Positions 53,868 to 62,283 of a stretch of 64,000 nucleotides of DNA are shown here, piece after piece. The notes below the pieces were generated by a model. The model had not been told where the DNA came from. It saw only the letters and a list, made by a program, of their open reading frames with translations, and searched no databases. The stretch's first letter is position 1. Each line of letters opens with the position of its first letter. This DNA comes from Candidatus Pantoea floridensis (lineage in GTDB: Bacteria; Pseudomonadota; Gammaproteobacteria; Enterobacterales; Enterobacteriaceae), in the NCBI RefSeq assembly GCF_900215435.1, contig NZ_OCMY01000001.1, forward strand, positions 3,100,001-3,164,000, written 5' to 3'. The position numbers were made by a program, and so were the translations under genes.

Positions 53868-54830
53868 TCAAACACACTCTCCCAACGTTTCCGGGACACA
53901 TTCCGGATACGCCTGCAATCTTGCCAGCGCTTCGGCATACGAAGGCATTGAGTGCGCTGCACCAGAACGCTCCACGCACAGTGAAGCATAGGCCGCGGCA
54001 AACAGCGCCGCCTGTGTCAGTTCGTCACCGGAAGCCAGACGGGCCGCTAATGCACCATTAAACGCATCGCCCGCGCCGGTGGTATCCAGCGGCTGCGCCG
54101 GGAACAGGGGAATGCGCAGTGGTGCTTGGCCTGCAACCGACAGCAAGGCACCAGAGGTTCCCAGCGTGATGATCACCTGACGCGCGCCTTTGCGGTGCAG
54201 CACCTCTGCCGCGCGCTGCGCGCTGGCGAAGTCGGTCACTTTCACGCCGCTGAGCTGCATCGCTTCGGTGCTGTTCGGCGTTAGCAGATCCACTTTCGCC
54301 AGCAGCGCATCACTCACTTTCTGCCACGGTGCCGGATTCATAATCACAAAAGTGCCGCCAGCACAAGCGTTATCGATCATGCGCTGAATGGCGCTGAGGT
54401 TGTTCTCCAGCTGCACCAGCAAAATATCCGCGGCGGCAACGGTAGGCTGACAGCGCGTCACTTCGGCGGCGGTGACGGTAGTGTTGGCGCCAGGATAGAC
54501 CGAAATCATGTTCTCAGCATCGTCACCCGCAACGTAAATCAGCGCGTTGCCGGTGGGTTTCTCTTTGCAGGTAAACAAGGTGATCGCATCGAAGCCGGTT
54601 TTTTCCAGATGGCGGCGGGCAAACATGCCGAAGTCGTCATTGCCAATTTTACCGATGTAGTGCACGCGAGCACCGGCACGCAATGCGGCCGTGGCCTGGT
54701 TCGCGCCTTTGCCGCCAGGCCCCATCATGCTGTTATGGGCGGTGAGCGATTCGCCGGGCATCGGGAAGCGGTTCATCACCGCCACCACATCGAGGTTAAA
54801 CGAGCCAAACACACACACTTTTCCTTTCAT
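53868..54830 (-). CDS. Ribokinase-like PfkB-family sugar kinase
   Basis: A cytosolic kinase of about 320 residues related to ribokinase (RbsK). The N-terminal signature MGPGGKGANQATAALRAG (near residue 36), NPAPW, and the C-terminal DTTGAGDAFNGAL with the catalytic Asp (near residue 250) are intact. It is the last gene of the leftward sugar operon. An ATGATG start overlaps the upstream stop codon; the second ATG (54830) has the better spacing to AGGAG, while the first (54833) gives one residue more. The substrate is unknown; ribose, or a ketose or its phosphate, is possible. Confidence 0.88.
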   Translation of the reverse strand: MKGKVCVFGSFNLDVVAVMNRFPMPGESLTAHNSMMGPGGKGANQATAALRAGARVHYIGKIGNDDFGMFARRHLEKTGFDAITLFTCKEKPTGNALIYVAGDDAENMISVYPGANTTVTAAEVTRCQPTVAAADILLVQLENNLSAIQRMIDNACAGGTFVIMNPAPWQKVSDALLAKVDLLTPNSTEAMQLSGVKVTDFASAQRAAEVLHRKGARQVIITLGTSGALLSVAGQAPLRIPLFPAQPLDTTGAGDAFNGALAARLASGDELTQAALFAAAYASLCVERSGAAHSMPSYAEALARLQAYPECVPETLGECV

Positions 54831-55723
54831 CATGCACTCCTGAACAGACGTTCTGCAGCTAAACAGGCCCCGCGGCAACCGGTGTGGTCGGTGGATTGGC
54901 TAAACACGATCTTCAGGCCATCGCGTGTGGCGGGCGGTCGTAAATGCTGCTGAATCTGGCTACGCAATTGCGCCAGCGGGAAGTCAGCCATTGCCAACAC
55001 ACCGCCGCCAAGAATCAGGTATTCCGGATCGAGAATGTTCATCTCAGTAGCAATGAGTTGCGCCAGCCGCTGCACAAAGGCCTGCAATTCCGGATGGTCG
55101 CGGTGCTGGCTAAACAGCGCCGACATGCCGGTTTCTGGCACGTTAGCGGCCGCCCAGCGGCTCAGCCAATGGCCTGAGGTGACCGTTTCTGCGCAGCCGT
55201 GATTGCCACACGGGCAGGGCAGATCGTTACCGGCAATCGGCACATGGCCAAGTTCGCCAGCGCCACCGTGTTGACCGTGATAAAACTGGCCGTTGATCCA
55301 TAAACTGTTGCCCATGCCAGTTCCAGGATACAAGCCCACGGCGTTGTCTGGCAGTTGCTCCAGCTGCAGCAAATCCCACATCATCAGATGGTTAACATCT
55401 TTATCCATCGCCACCGGCACGCCAAGGCGCGCGGCGAGCATGGCAGCAACGGGCTGACGATCCAGAGCCTGAATAAACGGCAGCGAAATCACCTGCTGAC
55501 GATCGCGACTGAGAATGCCGGGTAAACCGAGCATCACGCCGCTGACCGGCTGCTGCTCTAAGGTTTCACTGATTAACTGACCCAATGCGGTTAACGCATC
55601 GGGCTGCTGCGCCCAGCTGGCCGTCGGCACCTTGCGGAAGCTCGACCATATGCGACCTTCTTCCATCAGTTGCAGACGTGTGCCGGTGCCGCCAATGTCG
55701 ATACCGAGCCAGCGTTGTATCAT
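54830..55723 (-). CDS. ROK-family sugar kinase, AlsK-like
   Basis: A 297-residue kinase of the ROK family, most like E. coli allose kinase AlsK. It has the phosphate-binding DIGGTGTRL (near residue 9), GLYPGTGMGNSLWI, the HxGxGELGH block with the zinc site CPCGNHGCAE (near residue 170) and GGGVLAMADFP near the end. ATGA-type coupling links it to alsE-like upstream and the PfkB kinase downstream. In E. coli alsK also follows alsE. Exact sugar not provable by eye. Confidence 0.87.
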   Translation of the reverse strand: MIQRWLGIDIGGTGTRLQLMEEGRIWSSFRKVPTASWAQQPDALTALGQLISETLEQQPVSGVMLGLPGILSRDRQQVISLPFIQALDRQPVAAMLAARLGVPVAMDKDVNHLMMWDLLQLEQLPDNAVGLYPGTGMGNSLWINGQFYHGQHGGAGELGHVPIAGNDLPCPCGNHGCAETVTSGHWLSRWAAANVPETGMSALFSQHRDHPELQAFVQRLAQLIATEMNILDPEYLILGGGVLAMADFPLAQLRSQIQQHLRPPATRDGLKIVFSQSTDHTGCRGACLAAERLFRSA

Positions 55724-56415
55724 GCCGACACCTGCGCCAATCCCTGAGCCTCATCAATGCTTTCGCGCATCATATTCCAGGCGGTTTCCAAATCGTCGTG
55801 AATATTGAACAGGCCAGACGTCCCGACAATCAGCACTTCGGCGCCCGCACCGACCAGCGTGTTATAGGTGCGGGTGTTGCAGGAACCGTCAATTTCAATC
55901 AGGTATTTATAGCCGTTGGCCTGCTTCAGCGCTTTCAGCTCCTGCACCTTCTGCACCATTTCCGGAATAAACGGCTGTCCGGCATAGCCAGGATCGACCG
56001 TCATCACGGTGATCTTGTCGACCAGGTGAATGTAGTGATGGATAAACGAAACCGGCGTAGCCGGGTTCAGCACCACGCCGACTTTCTTGCCGAAGCTGCG
56101 GATCAGATTGATCACGCGGAACGCATCGCGGTTGATGGTTTCGGCGTGCGGGCAGATGTAATCGGCGCCCGCTTTGGCAATCACTTCGATGAAATCGGTG
56201 GGCTGCTCGACCATCAAATGGACATCCAGCGCCACCTTGGTGAAGGGGCGGATCTGCTCAATAAAGAACGGCGACAGCGTGATATTTTTCACGTAGTGGC
56301 CATCCATAATATCGATATGAAGAAAGTCTGCGCGGGAGTCCAGCACGGCGAGCTGGTGCTTGATCTCCATCAGATTCATACACATCAACGACGGGGAGAC
56401 TTGAATACGCATCAT
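55720..56415 (-). CDS. alsE: Ketose-phosphate 3-epimerase, AlsE-like
   Basis: A 231-residue TIM-barrel enzyme of the ribulose-phosphate 3-epimerase family, closest to AlsE (D-allulose-6-phosphate 3-epimerase, giving fructose 6-phosphate). The metal and acid/base residues are in place: SPSLMCMNL, HIDIMDGHYVKN (His and Asp, near residue 34), DVHLMVEQP (His, near 66) and EIDGSCN (Asp, near 178). KITVMTVDPGYAGQPFIPEM is nearly the same as in E. coli AlsE. It overlaps its neighbours on both sides, linking transport to metabolism. Confidence 0.88.
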   Translation of the reverse strand: MMRIQVSPSLMCMNLMEIKHQLAVLDSRADFLHIDIMDGHYVKNITLSPFFIEQIRPFTKVALDVHLMVEQPTDFIEVIAKAGADYICPHAETINRDAFRVINLIRSFGKKVGVVLNPATPVSFIHHYIHLVDKITVMTVDPGYAGQPFIPEMVQKVQELKALKQANGYKYLIEIDGSCNTRTYNTLVGAGAEVLIVGTSGLFNIHDDLETAWNMMRESIDEAQGLAQVSA

Positions 56416-57461
56416 ACTTCCTTTTTTTCGGTCAAAGGGTTAAGTGCCGCGGCCAGCTTGCTGAGTCTGACGGCACGATGTTCGTTAAAACGGGTTTTAA
56501 AGTGTTTGAAGGCCAGCACCACAATCAGCACCGCGCCCCACATCGCCAGGCTGACGTGCTGGCTGATATTCATCAGATTGAAACCGGTGGAGAGCACTTG
56601 CAGCGCGATCAGCGCCAGCACCACGCCGGTGACGCGGCCAAAACCGCCGTTGGGATCGGTGCCGCCAAGGATGATTGCCAGCACCGTCAGCAGCAGGTAA
56701 GCGTCGCCGTAGCCCATACGCGCCGAGTTAAAGCGCGCCATCATGATCAATCCGGCTAACACGCACAGCAGGCTGGAAATGACGTACACCAAAATCACCA
56801 TACGATGGGTATTAATGCCGCTGAACCAGGTGGCGTTGATGTTGCTGCCGCCCATGTAGATGCATTTACCGGCGCGGGTTTTGCCGAGGAACAGCGCCAG
56901 CAGCGCGGCGGCAATCAGAAATACCCACAGCGGTAGCGGCACGCCGAGCAGCGTATTGGAACCCAGCGCCTGCACCACCGAAGGCATTCCACTGACGGCC
57001 GCCCCTTTGGTCAGCCAGATGCCGATACCGTTCAGCGTCATCATCGTGGCCAGCGTCACCAGAATCGGATGTGCGCCGATACGCGTCACCATCACACCGG
57101 TTATCACGCCGATCACCGCCGCAATCAACATTGCGCCGATGATCGCAATCACCAGCCACAGTAGCTGCATGCCGGTACCCGCATCGGCGGGCAGGGCGCT
57201 CATCAGCGTCCAGGCGATAAACAGCGCCGTCAGGTTGGCGGTGGCGATGATCGCCAGATTAAGCCCGCCGCTGAGAATGGCGATAAACATTGCCAGCGTT
57301 AGCAGGCCGAGTTCAGGCAGCTGGAATGCCATACTCATAAAGGTTGAATCGGTGAGAAAGCGCCCCGGCAACATCACGGTGAACAGCGCCAGCGCCAGTG
57401 CAATCAGCAGCATCAGGCCGATATTGGTGCCGTCCGGACGCAGAGCAGAGAGTGATTTCAT
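56412..57461 (-). CDS. Sugar ABC transporter permease 2 (RbsC/AlsC family)
   Basis: A 349-residue inner-membrane permease with about ten hydrophobic segments, of the ribose/AI-2/rhamnose branched permease family. ILSGGLNLAIIATANLTALF near residue 65 and LAIILGGTDPNGGFGRVTGV near residue 262 are family features. It overlaps alsE-like by four bases. Together with permease 1 it probably forms a heterodimeric channel, as in LsrCD, rather than the homodimer of AlsC or RbsC. Confidence 0.88.
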   Translation of the reverse strand: MKSLSALRPDGTNIGLMLLIALALALFTVMLPGRFLTDSTFMSMAFQLPELGLLTLAMFIAILSGGLNLAIIATANLTALFIAWTLMSALPADAGTGMQLLWLVIAIIGAMLIAAVIGVITGVMVTRIGAHPILVTLATMMTLNGIGIWLTKGAAVSGMPSVVQALGSNTLLGVPLPLWVFLIAAALLALFLGKTRAGKCIYMGGSNINATWFSGINTHRMVILVYVISSLLCVLAGLIMMARFNSARMGYGDAYLLLTVLAIILGGTDPNGGFGRVTGVVLALIALQVLSTGFNLMNISQHVSLAMWGAVLIVVLAFKHFKTRFNEHRAVRLSKLAAALNPLTEKKEV

Positions 57462-57476
57462 ATTTTGCCCCTTCGG

Positions 57477-58466
57477 TCAGACGAAACTGACGTCAGTTTC
57501 TTTACGTTTTTTGTAGTGAGTGACGGCGATAGCCACCATGATCACGCCGCCTACCACGATGTTCATGAAGTAGTTGGAGACGCCAATCAGATTCAGGCCG
57601 TTCTTCAGGATGGCGATAAGAAAGACGCCCATCAGCGTGCCGCTGACCGTACCTTTGCCGCCCATCAGGCTGGCACCGCCAAGAACGGTGGCGGCCAGCA
57701 CATCCAGCTCGCCGCCGACCAGCGCGTTCGGCACCACTTCACCCATGCGATAGACCTGCACTAATCCGCCAATCGCCGCCATCGCACCGAGCCAGCCGTA
57801 GGCGAAAATATGAATCAGGCCCACGCGAATCCCGATACGCCTTGCCGATTCCGCATCGCCGCCGACTGCATACAGCTGGCGACCAAGATTGGTCTTGTTC
57901 AGCAGCAGCGCGGTCAATCCGGCAATCACCAGCATGGTCACCAGCGGTAGGCCAACCTGAAAACTGTTGCCCTGCCACGAGAACGGCAGCACGCTGCGCA
58001 GGGTGATCCACCAATCCGGCAGCGAGTAGAGGCTTTTGCCGCCGGTCGCCCACATTAGCAATCCAAACAGCAGCGACTGCATGCTAATGGTGATGATGAT
58101 CGACACCACGCGCAGCGTGGTAATCAGCAGGGCGTTGATGACGCCAAATAGCGTGCCGCATACCACCGCCAGCACGATGCTGAGCACGGCGTTATCAAAC
58201 TGGAACTGCACAAACAGCGAGGCGATCAGGTACTGCACCACCGATGCCACCGCCGCGAAGGAGATATCGATGCCGCCGGTCACCAGCACCACAAACAGGC
58301 CGAGCGCGAAAATGCCTGTCACGGCATAGCTTTCCGCCAAATCCAGCAGGTTTTGCACCGTCAGGAACTGGTCGCTGGCCATCGAGAAGAACAGGATGAA
58401 AGCCAGCAGCACCCAGGCGAGCCAGCCCTGGCTGGAGTGCGGGCGTAAACGAGAAAAATCAGGCAT
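57477..58466 (-). CDS. Sugar ABC transporter permease 1 (RbsC/AlsC family)
   Basis: A 329-residue permease of the same family, with VVLVTGGIDISFAAVASVVQ near residue 60 and LAATVLGGASLMGGKGTVSG near residue 253. Similar in layout to permease 2 but clearly a different protein. It begins eight bases inside the ATPase gene and ends 15 bases before permease 2, so all are on one transcript. Confidence 0.88.
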   Translation of the reverse strand: MPDFSRLRPHSSQGWLAWVLLAFILFFSMASDQFLTVQNLLDLAESYAVTGIFALGLFVVLVTGGIDISFAAVASVVQYLIASLFVQFQFDNAVLSIVLAVVCGTLFGVINALLITTLRVVSIIITISMQSLLFGLLMWATGGKSLYSLPDWWITLRSVLPFSWQGNSFQVGLPLVTMLVIAGLTALLLNKTNLGRQLYAVGGDAESARRIGIRVGLIHIFAYGWLGAMAAIGGLVQVYRMGEVVPNALVGGELDVLAATVLGGASLMGGKGTVSGTLMGVFLIAILKNGLNLIGVSNYFMNIVVGGVIMVAIAVTHYKKRKETDVSFV

Positions 58467-59967
58467 TGATCACCTCCGCCAGCTGGTGTTGCTCAACGGT
58501 ATCGGGTTGGTATTCGGCATGTACGGTGCCATCACGGAAGTGCAGGATGCGGTCGCAGTTGTACCAAACCTCGGGCACTTCGTCGGAAATCAGAATGATC
58601 GACAGACCTTCCTTCGCCAGCGCATGAATCAGCTGATAGATGCTGGCTTTGGCGCCGACATCCACGCCCACGGTCGGCGAATCGAGAATCAAAATGCGCG
58701 GCTGGGTCAGCACCCATTTCGCCAGCACAATTTTTTGCTGGTTGCCGCCGGAAAGCGTGGAGATCGCCAGATTGGGATCGGCAACGCGCACGCCGAGCTG
58801 CTGAATCCACTGCAAAATCAGCTTGTTCTTGCGGTATTCATCAATGATGTGAAAACGGTTCTGCAGCTTGTCGAGGATCGGCAGCACCATGTTGTCGGCC
58901 ACCGATTGCTGCTGTACCAAACCGAGGGTGAGACGATCTTCGGAGACGTAACCGATCCCGGCTTTGATCGCATCTTCATGGCCACGGAAGCGCACCGGTT
59001 TGCTGTCGAGCCAGATTTTGCCGCTGTCCGGTTTGGTCATGCCAAACAGTGACAATGCCAGTTCGGTGCGGCCGGAGCCGAGCAGGCCGCACAGGCCGAG
59101 TACTTCGCCTTGATAGAGTTTGAAATTAACGTCGTGATACTGGCCCGCGCGCGTCAGTTTCTCGACTTCGAGAATCAGGCGATCGTCATTGCGGGTCGGC
59201 GTTTTTAGCTGATAGTCCAGCTTCAGGCCGGTCATCAGTTCGGTGAGATGGTGCGGCGTCATCTCTTTGGCGGGCCAGCAGCCCATTTTGCGCCCGTCGC
59301 GGATGACCGTGACGCGGTCAGAGATCTCCAGTACTTCATCCAGGCGATGGCTGACAAACACCACGCAGATGTTTTTATCCTTCAGATAACGCACGGTGCG
59401 CAGCAGCTGATTCACTTCGGTACGCGTTAATGATGCCGTTGGCTCGTCCATAATCACCAGCCGCGCATCTGCCACCAGCGCCCGGCAAATCGCCACCTGC
59501 TGGCGCTGCGCAATCGATAGCGACGACACTTTCGCGTCGAGATCGAGTTCGAACTTCAATTCATCAATGATGCGCTGCGCCGTGGTACGCAGTTTGGCTT
59601 TGCGATGCCAGCCGAGCAGGCTATTCAGGTTATGCTCGAAGGCGATGTTCTCCGCCACGCTGAGATTGGGGAACAGCGACAGATCCTGGTAAATCACCTG
59701 GATGCCGAAGTCACGCGCCTGACGGGTGGTCAGACGCGGAAAGGTTTGCCCATCACCAAGGGTAATGCGGCTGCCGCTATCCGGGGCATGCACCCCGGAG
59801 ATGACTTTGATTAAGGTGCTCTTGCCACAGCCGTTGGTGCCAGCGAGACAATGCACTTCGCCAGCCAGCAAGGTCAGCGAGATATCGCTCAGTGCGCGGT
59901 TACCACCAAAGGTTTTCGACAGGTTATCGAGCGCAATCAGCGTCTGTGGGATCACCTCATTCATCAT
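58459..59967 (-). CDS. Sugar ABC transporter ATPase with two nucleotide-binding domains
   Basis: A 502-residue double ATPase of the RbsA/AlsA/LsrA class. The first domain has Walker A GTNGCGKST (near residue 44), Q-loop QDLSLFPNLSV and Walker B LVIMDEPTASL. The second has the degenerate GLLGSGRTE Walker A, signature LSGGNQQK (near residue 400) and LILDSPTVGVDVGA. The ATG overlaps the binding-protein stop codon by one base (TAATG). Confidence 0.92.
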   Translation of the reverse strand: MMNEVIPQTLIALDNLSKTFGGNRALSDISLTLLAGEVHCLAGTNGCGKSTLIKVISGVHAPDSGSRITLGDGQTFPRLTTRQARDFGIQVIYQDLSLFPNLSVAENIAFEHNLNSLLGWHRKAKLRTTAQRIIDELKFELDLDAKVSSLSIAQRQQVAICRALVADARLVIMDEPTASLTRTEVNQLLRTVRYLKDKNICVVFVSHRLDEVLEISDRVTVIRDGRKMGCWPAKEMTPHHLTELMTGLKLDYQLKTPTRNDDRLILEVEKLTRAGQYHDVNFKLYQGEVLGLCGLLGSGRTELALSLFGMTKPDSGKIWLDSKPVRFRGHEDAIKAGIGYVSEDRLTLGLVQQQSVADNMVLPILDKLQNRFHIIDEYRKNKLILQWIQQLGVRVADPNLAISTLSGGNQQKIVLAKWVLTQPRILILDSPTVGVDVGAKASIYQLIHALAKEGLSIILISDEVPEVWYNCDRILHFRDGTVHAEYQPDTVEQHQLAEVINA

Positions 59968-60950
59968 TACAGCCCCATTTTCACCAGTTTTGGCAGATTC
60001 TCTTTGTCCAGGCTTTCGGTGTTGTTGCCGAGGATGGTGTGGGTCGCCTCGTCAACTTTCACTTTGCCTAAACCCTCAATGGTCATTCCGTCGGTGATGG
60101 GCTCTTTCTTCTGCATCATGTCAGCGATACGCACAAACACTTCACCAGCGGTCTGTGGGTTCCAGATGTAGCCGCCTTTGATGGCGCCGCGCTGCACCAG
60201 CGATGCGCCCTGGCCAGGGCTGAAGGCACCGATCACGCATACCTGGTCAATCTTGTTGCGGTTCATCACCGCACGGCCGGCACCAATTGGACCTTGTGAA
60301 CCGAAGGCCATAATGCCCTTCAGATCCGGGTACTTAGACATCAGCTCGTTGGTGGTGCGAATGGAGTCGTCCAGCGATTCGCCGACGCCAAATTTGTCGG
60401 TAACCATTTGCATTTTTGGATAATGCGCTTTCTGGTAATTCAGTGCGGCGTCGGTCCACTGTTGGTGCAGCGGCACCGTCAGGCTGCCGACATACATGGC
60501 GTATTTGCCTTCCTCGTGCATGCATTGCGCTAGCGCTTTCATGTGATTGATGCCGTGCGTTGACGCATCCACCAGTTCGAAATCCCAGTTCGCGCCTTTC
60601 TGATCCGGTGATTCATGGGTAATCACCTCAATACCGGCATCACGCGCGCGTTTCAGCACCGGCTCCAGCACTTTCGGATCATTCGGCACCACGCCAATGA
60701 TGTCGACCTTCTGCGCAATCAAATCTTCAATCGCACGCACCTGCAAAGCCGGATCGGCGGCAGTTGGACCGACCATCCACGCGTCAATGCCACGTTTGGC
60801 TGCTTCACTCTTAATGCCCGCTTCCATGGCGTTGAACCACGGAATACCGCCAATTTTCACCACGATGCCCATGCGTAATTTGTCAGCGGCGTGTGCGCCG
60901 GTGGCAGCGAACAGGGCGAGTAAGGAACAGGCGATAAGATGTTTTTTCAT
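59967..60950 (-). CDS. Periplasmic sugar-binding protein (LsrB/RhaS-like)
   Basis: A 327-residue binding protein with a signal peptide cleaved near HAADK (residue 22). The mature part, KLRMGIVVKIGGIPWFNAMEAG onwards, is of the LsrB/RhaS type that binds sugars and related molecules such as autoinducer-2; automatic pipelines often name this group after AI-2. The downstream AlsE, ROK and PfkB enzymes point to a sugar rather than AI-2 processing, as no lsrF, lsrG or lsrK is present. Confidence 0.88.
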   Translation of the reverse strand: MKKHLIACSLLALFAATGAHAADKLRMGIVVKIGGIPWFNAMEAGIKSEAAKRGIDAWMVGPTAADPALQVRAIEDLIAQKVDIIGVVPNDPKVLEPVLKRARDAGIEVITHESPDQKGANWDFELVDASTHGINHMKALAQCMHEEGKYAMYVGSLTVPLHQQWTDAALNYQKAHYPKMQMVTDKFGVGESLDDSIRTTNELMSKYPDLKGIMAFGSQGPIGAGRAVMNRNKIDQVCVIGAFSPGQGASLVQRGAIKGGYIWNPQTAGEVFVRIADMMQKKEPITDGMTIEGLGKVKVDEATHTILGNNTESLDKENLPKLVKMGL

Positions 60951-60962
60951 AAAGACTCCGAT

Positions 60963-61793
60963 TTAATTTTTTATTAGCTGCATAGAATGGCTGCGCTGGG
61001 AGCAATCAATAATATTGACGCCGTTCCAGGCTAATTCTTGTTCCAGCTCTTTGTCTTTTAATTGGTCAGTAATAAGGAAGTCCACATCGCGATAATGGCA
61101 AATACGCGCGAATGAGGGCCGCAGGAATTTACTTCCGTCAAGCAGCAGATGCTTTCTTTCCGCTGCTAATAACATCTGTTGTTTTAAATGTGCGTTGTTT
61201 TCGTTACCTTCACGTAAATAACCGTCATTGCCTAAACTGCTACAGGAAAAAAAGATCTTGTTAATCTGAAATTCTCTGAGCGGCTGCTCAGCGACGACGC
61301 CGTGGAAATCTTCATAACGGTCTGAATATTCTCCACCCAGGCAGATAGTGCGGATGCTGCCGCGTGCTGCAAGGGTTTGCACTATTCGGATTGAATTGGT
61401 TAACACCGTTAATTCAATATCCGGAAGCTGTCGCGCTAAATACCAGCAAGTGGTGCTGCTATCGAGTAATATACAATCCCCTGGGCTAATGAAATCGAGT
61501 GCACGTTTGGCGATAACCATCTTTGCATCGACGTTTTCATTTACCCGCTGGCGGAAAGATAGATCATACTCGTTAACACCTCTTGTATTTCCCTGAATGT
61601 TGGCGGCCTGTCTTTTTGCTGGTACCGCACCTCCGTGGCTGCGCTGTAACAGACCACGTTTCTCCAGCTGAGTTAAATCACGCCGAATAGTTTCTTGTGA
61701 AACCTGACATAACGTGACTAATTCAGCGACAATGACCCGACCATTTAAATTTAATTCATCAATAATTCGCTGCTGTCTTTCAATCGGCAACAT
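60963..61793 (-). CDS. DeoR-family transcriptional regulator
   Basis: A 276-residue repressor with the DeoR-type N-terminal helix-turn-helix (RQQRIIDELNLNGRVIVAEL; VSQETIRRDLTQLEKRGLL, about residues 6-50). A C-terminal sugar-phosphate-sensing domain follows (CILLDSSTTCWYLARQL near residue 110; LGGEY near 150). It is the first gene of the sugar operon, 12 bases before the binding-protein gene, with GGAGG upstream. It is likely to respond to a phosphorylated intermediate of the pathway. Confidence 0.92.
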   Translation of the reverse strand: MLPIERQQRIIDELNLNGRVIVAELVTLCQVSQETIRRDLTQLEKRGLLQRSHGGAVPAKRQAANIQGNTRGVNEYDLSFRQRVNENVDAKMVIAKRALDFISPGDCILLDSSTTCWYLARQLPDIELTVLTNSIRIVQTLAARGSIRTICLGGEYSDRYEDFHGVVAEQPLREFQINKIFFSCSSLGNDGYLREGNENNAHLKQQMLLAAERKHLLLDGSKFLRPSFARICHYRDVDFLITDQLKDKELEQELAWNGVNIIDCSQRSHSMQLIKN

Positions 61794-61940
61794 GACTCCC
61801 TCCGATGGTTATAAATTACTGGATAGTGCCGCAGGAAAGTGTGGGCTGCGCACGAGTCCGCAGTCGTCAAAATGCCTGACCCCAGTAGAGTGATTTGGAT
61901 CTGCTTTTTATGTAAATGAGATGTCTGGTTATCAAAAATA

Positions 61941-61956
61941 AGTGACATGAGTCACA
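61941..61956. promoter_or_regulatory. CRP-type binding site upstream of the sugar operon
   Basis: AGTGA-CATGAG-TCACA matches the CRP core TGTGA-N6-TCACA at nine of ten positions with AT-rich flanks. It is centred about 155 bases upstream of the DeoR-family gene, so catabolite control of the sugar operon is likely. Confidence 0.72.
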
Positions 61957-62028
61957 ACAATAAGCGTCATATGGCTTAATTGGCTATCTACGCGCGTTGA
62001 ATGCCGACCATGGCAAATAAAGCTACCA

Positions 62029-62066
62029 TGACCGCTTATGACCGTTTATGTGTATTTGACCGTTTT
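62029..62066. promoter_or_regulatory. Three direct repeats, possible DeoR-type operator
   Basis: TGACCGCTTA (62029), TGACCGTTTA (62039) and TGACCGTTTT (62057) are spaced 10 and 18 bases apart. Direct-repeat operators are common for DeoR-family repressors. They lie about 240 bases from either gene start. Confidence 0.45.
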
Positions 62067-62283
62067 GTGATGGTGCATCATTTGTCCGACGAATCCGATT
62101 GAGTACTAATCGTGCGAAAAGGATGATGGAGATATCGCGTTATCCCGTACCCGATCGACATAGGGTGACTGCTTTTGCAGCAGTTAACCCCGCTTTTAGG
62201 GCCGGCTCACAGTTTAGGCCTGCTGACAGCGTTCCCGTTGCGCTATCATTTTCTTTCTAGGAATTTGGGGACCGATTTTTTTA

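Larger units (their letters stand above)
61794..62283. other. 490-base divergent regulatory region (sugar operon/DUF1176 gene)
   Basis: No gene was found. The region holds a CRP-type site (61941-61956), three TGACCGYTTW-like direct repeats (62029-62066) and a hairpin GGGT-ACTGCT/AGCAGT-ACCC at 62163-62189. The promoters themselves could not be placed with confidence. Confidence 0.65.

Noticed and set aside
59967..60950. Naming the binding protein as the AI-2 receptor LsrB
   Set aside because: Fold is shared, but lsrK, lsrF, lsrG and lsrR are absent and sugar enzymes follow instead.
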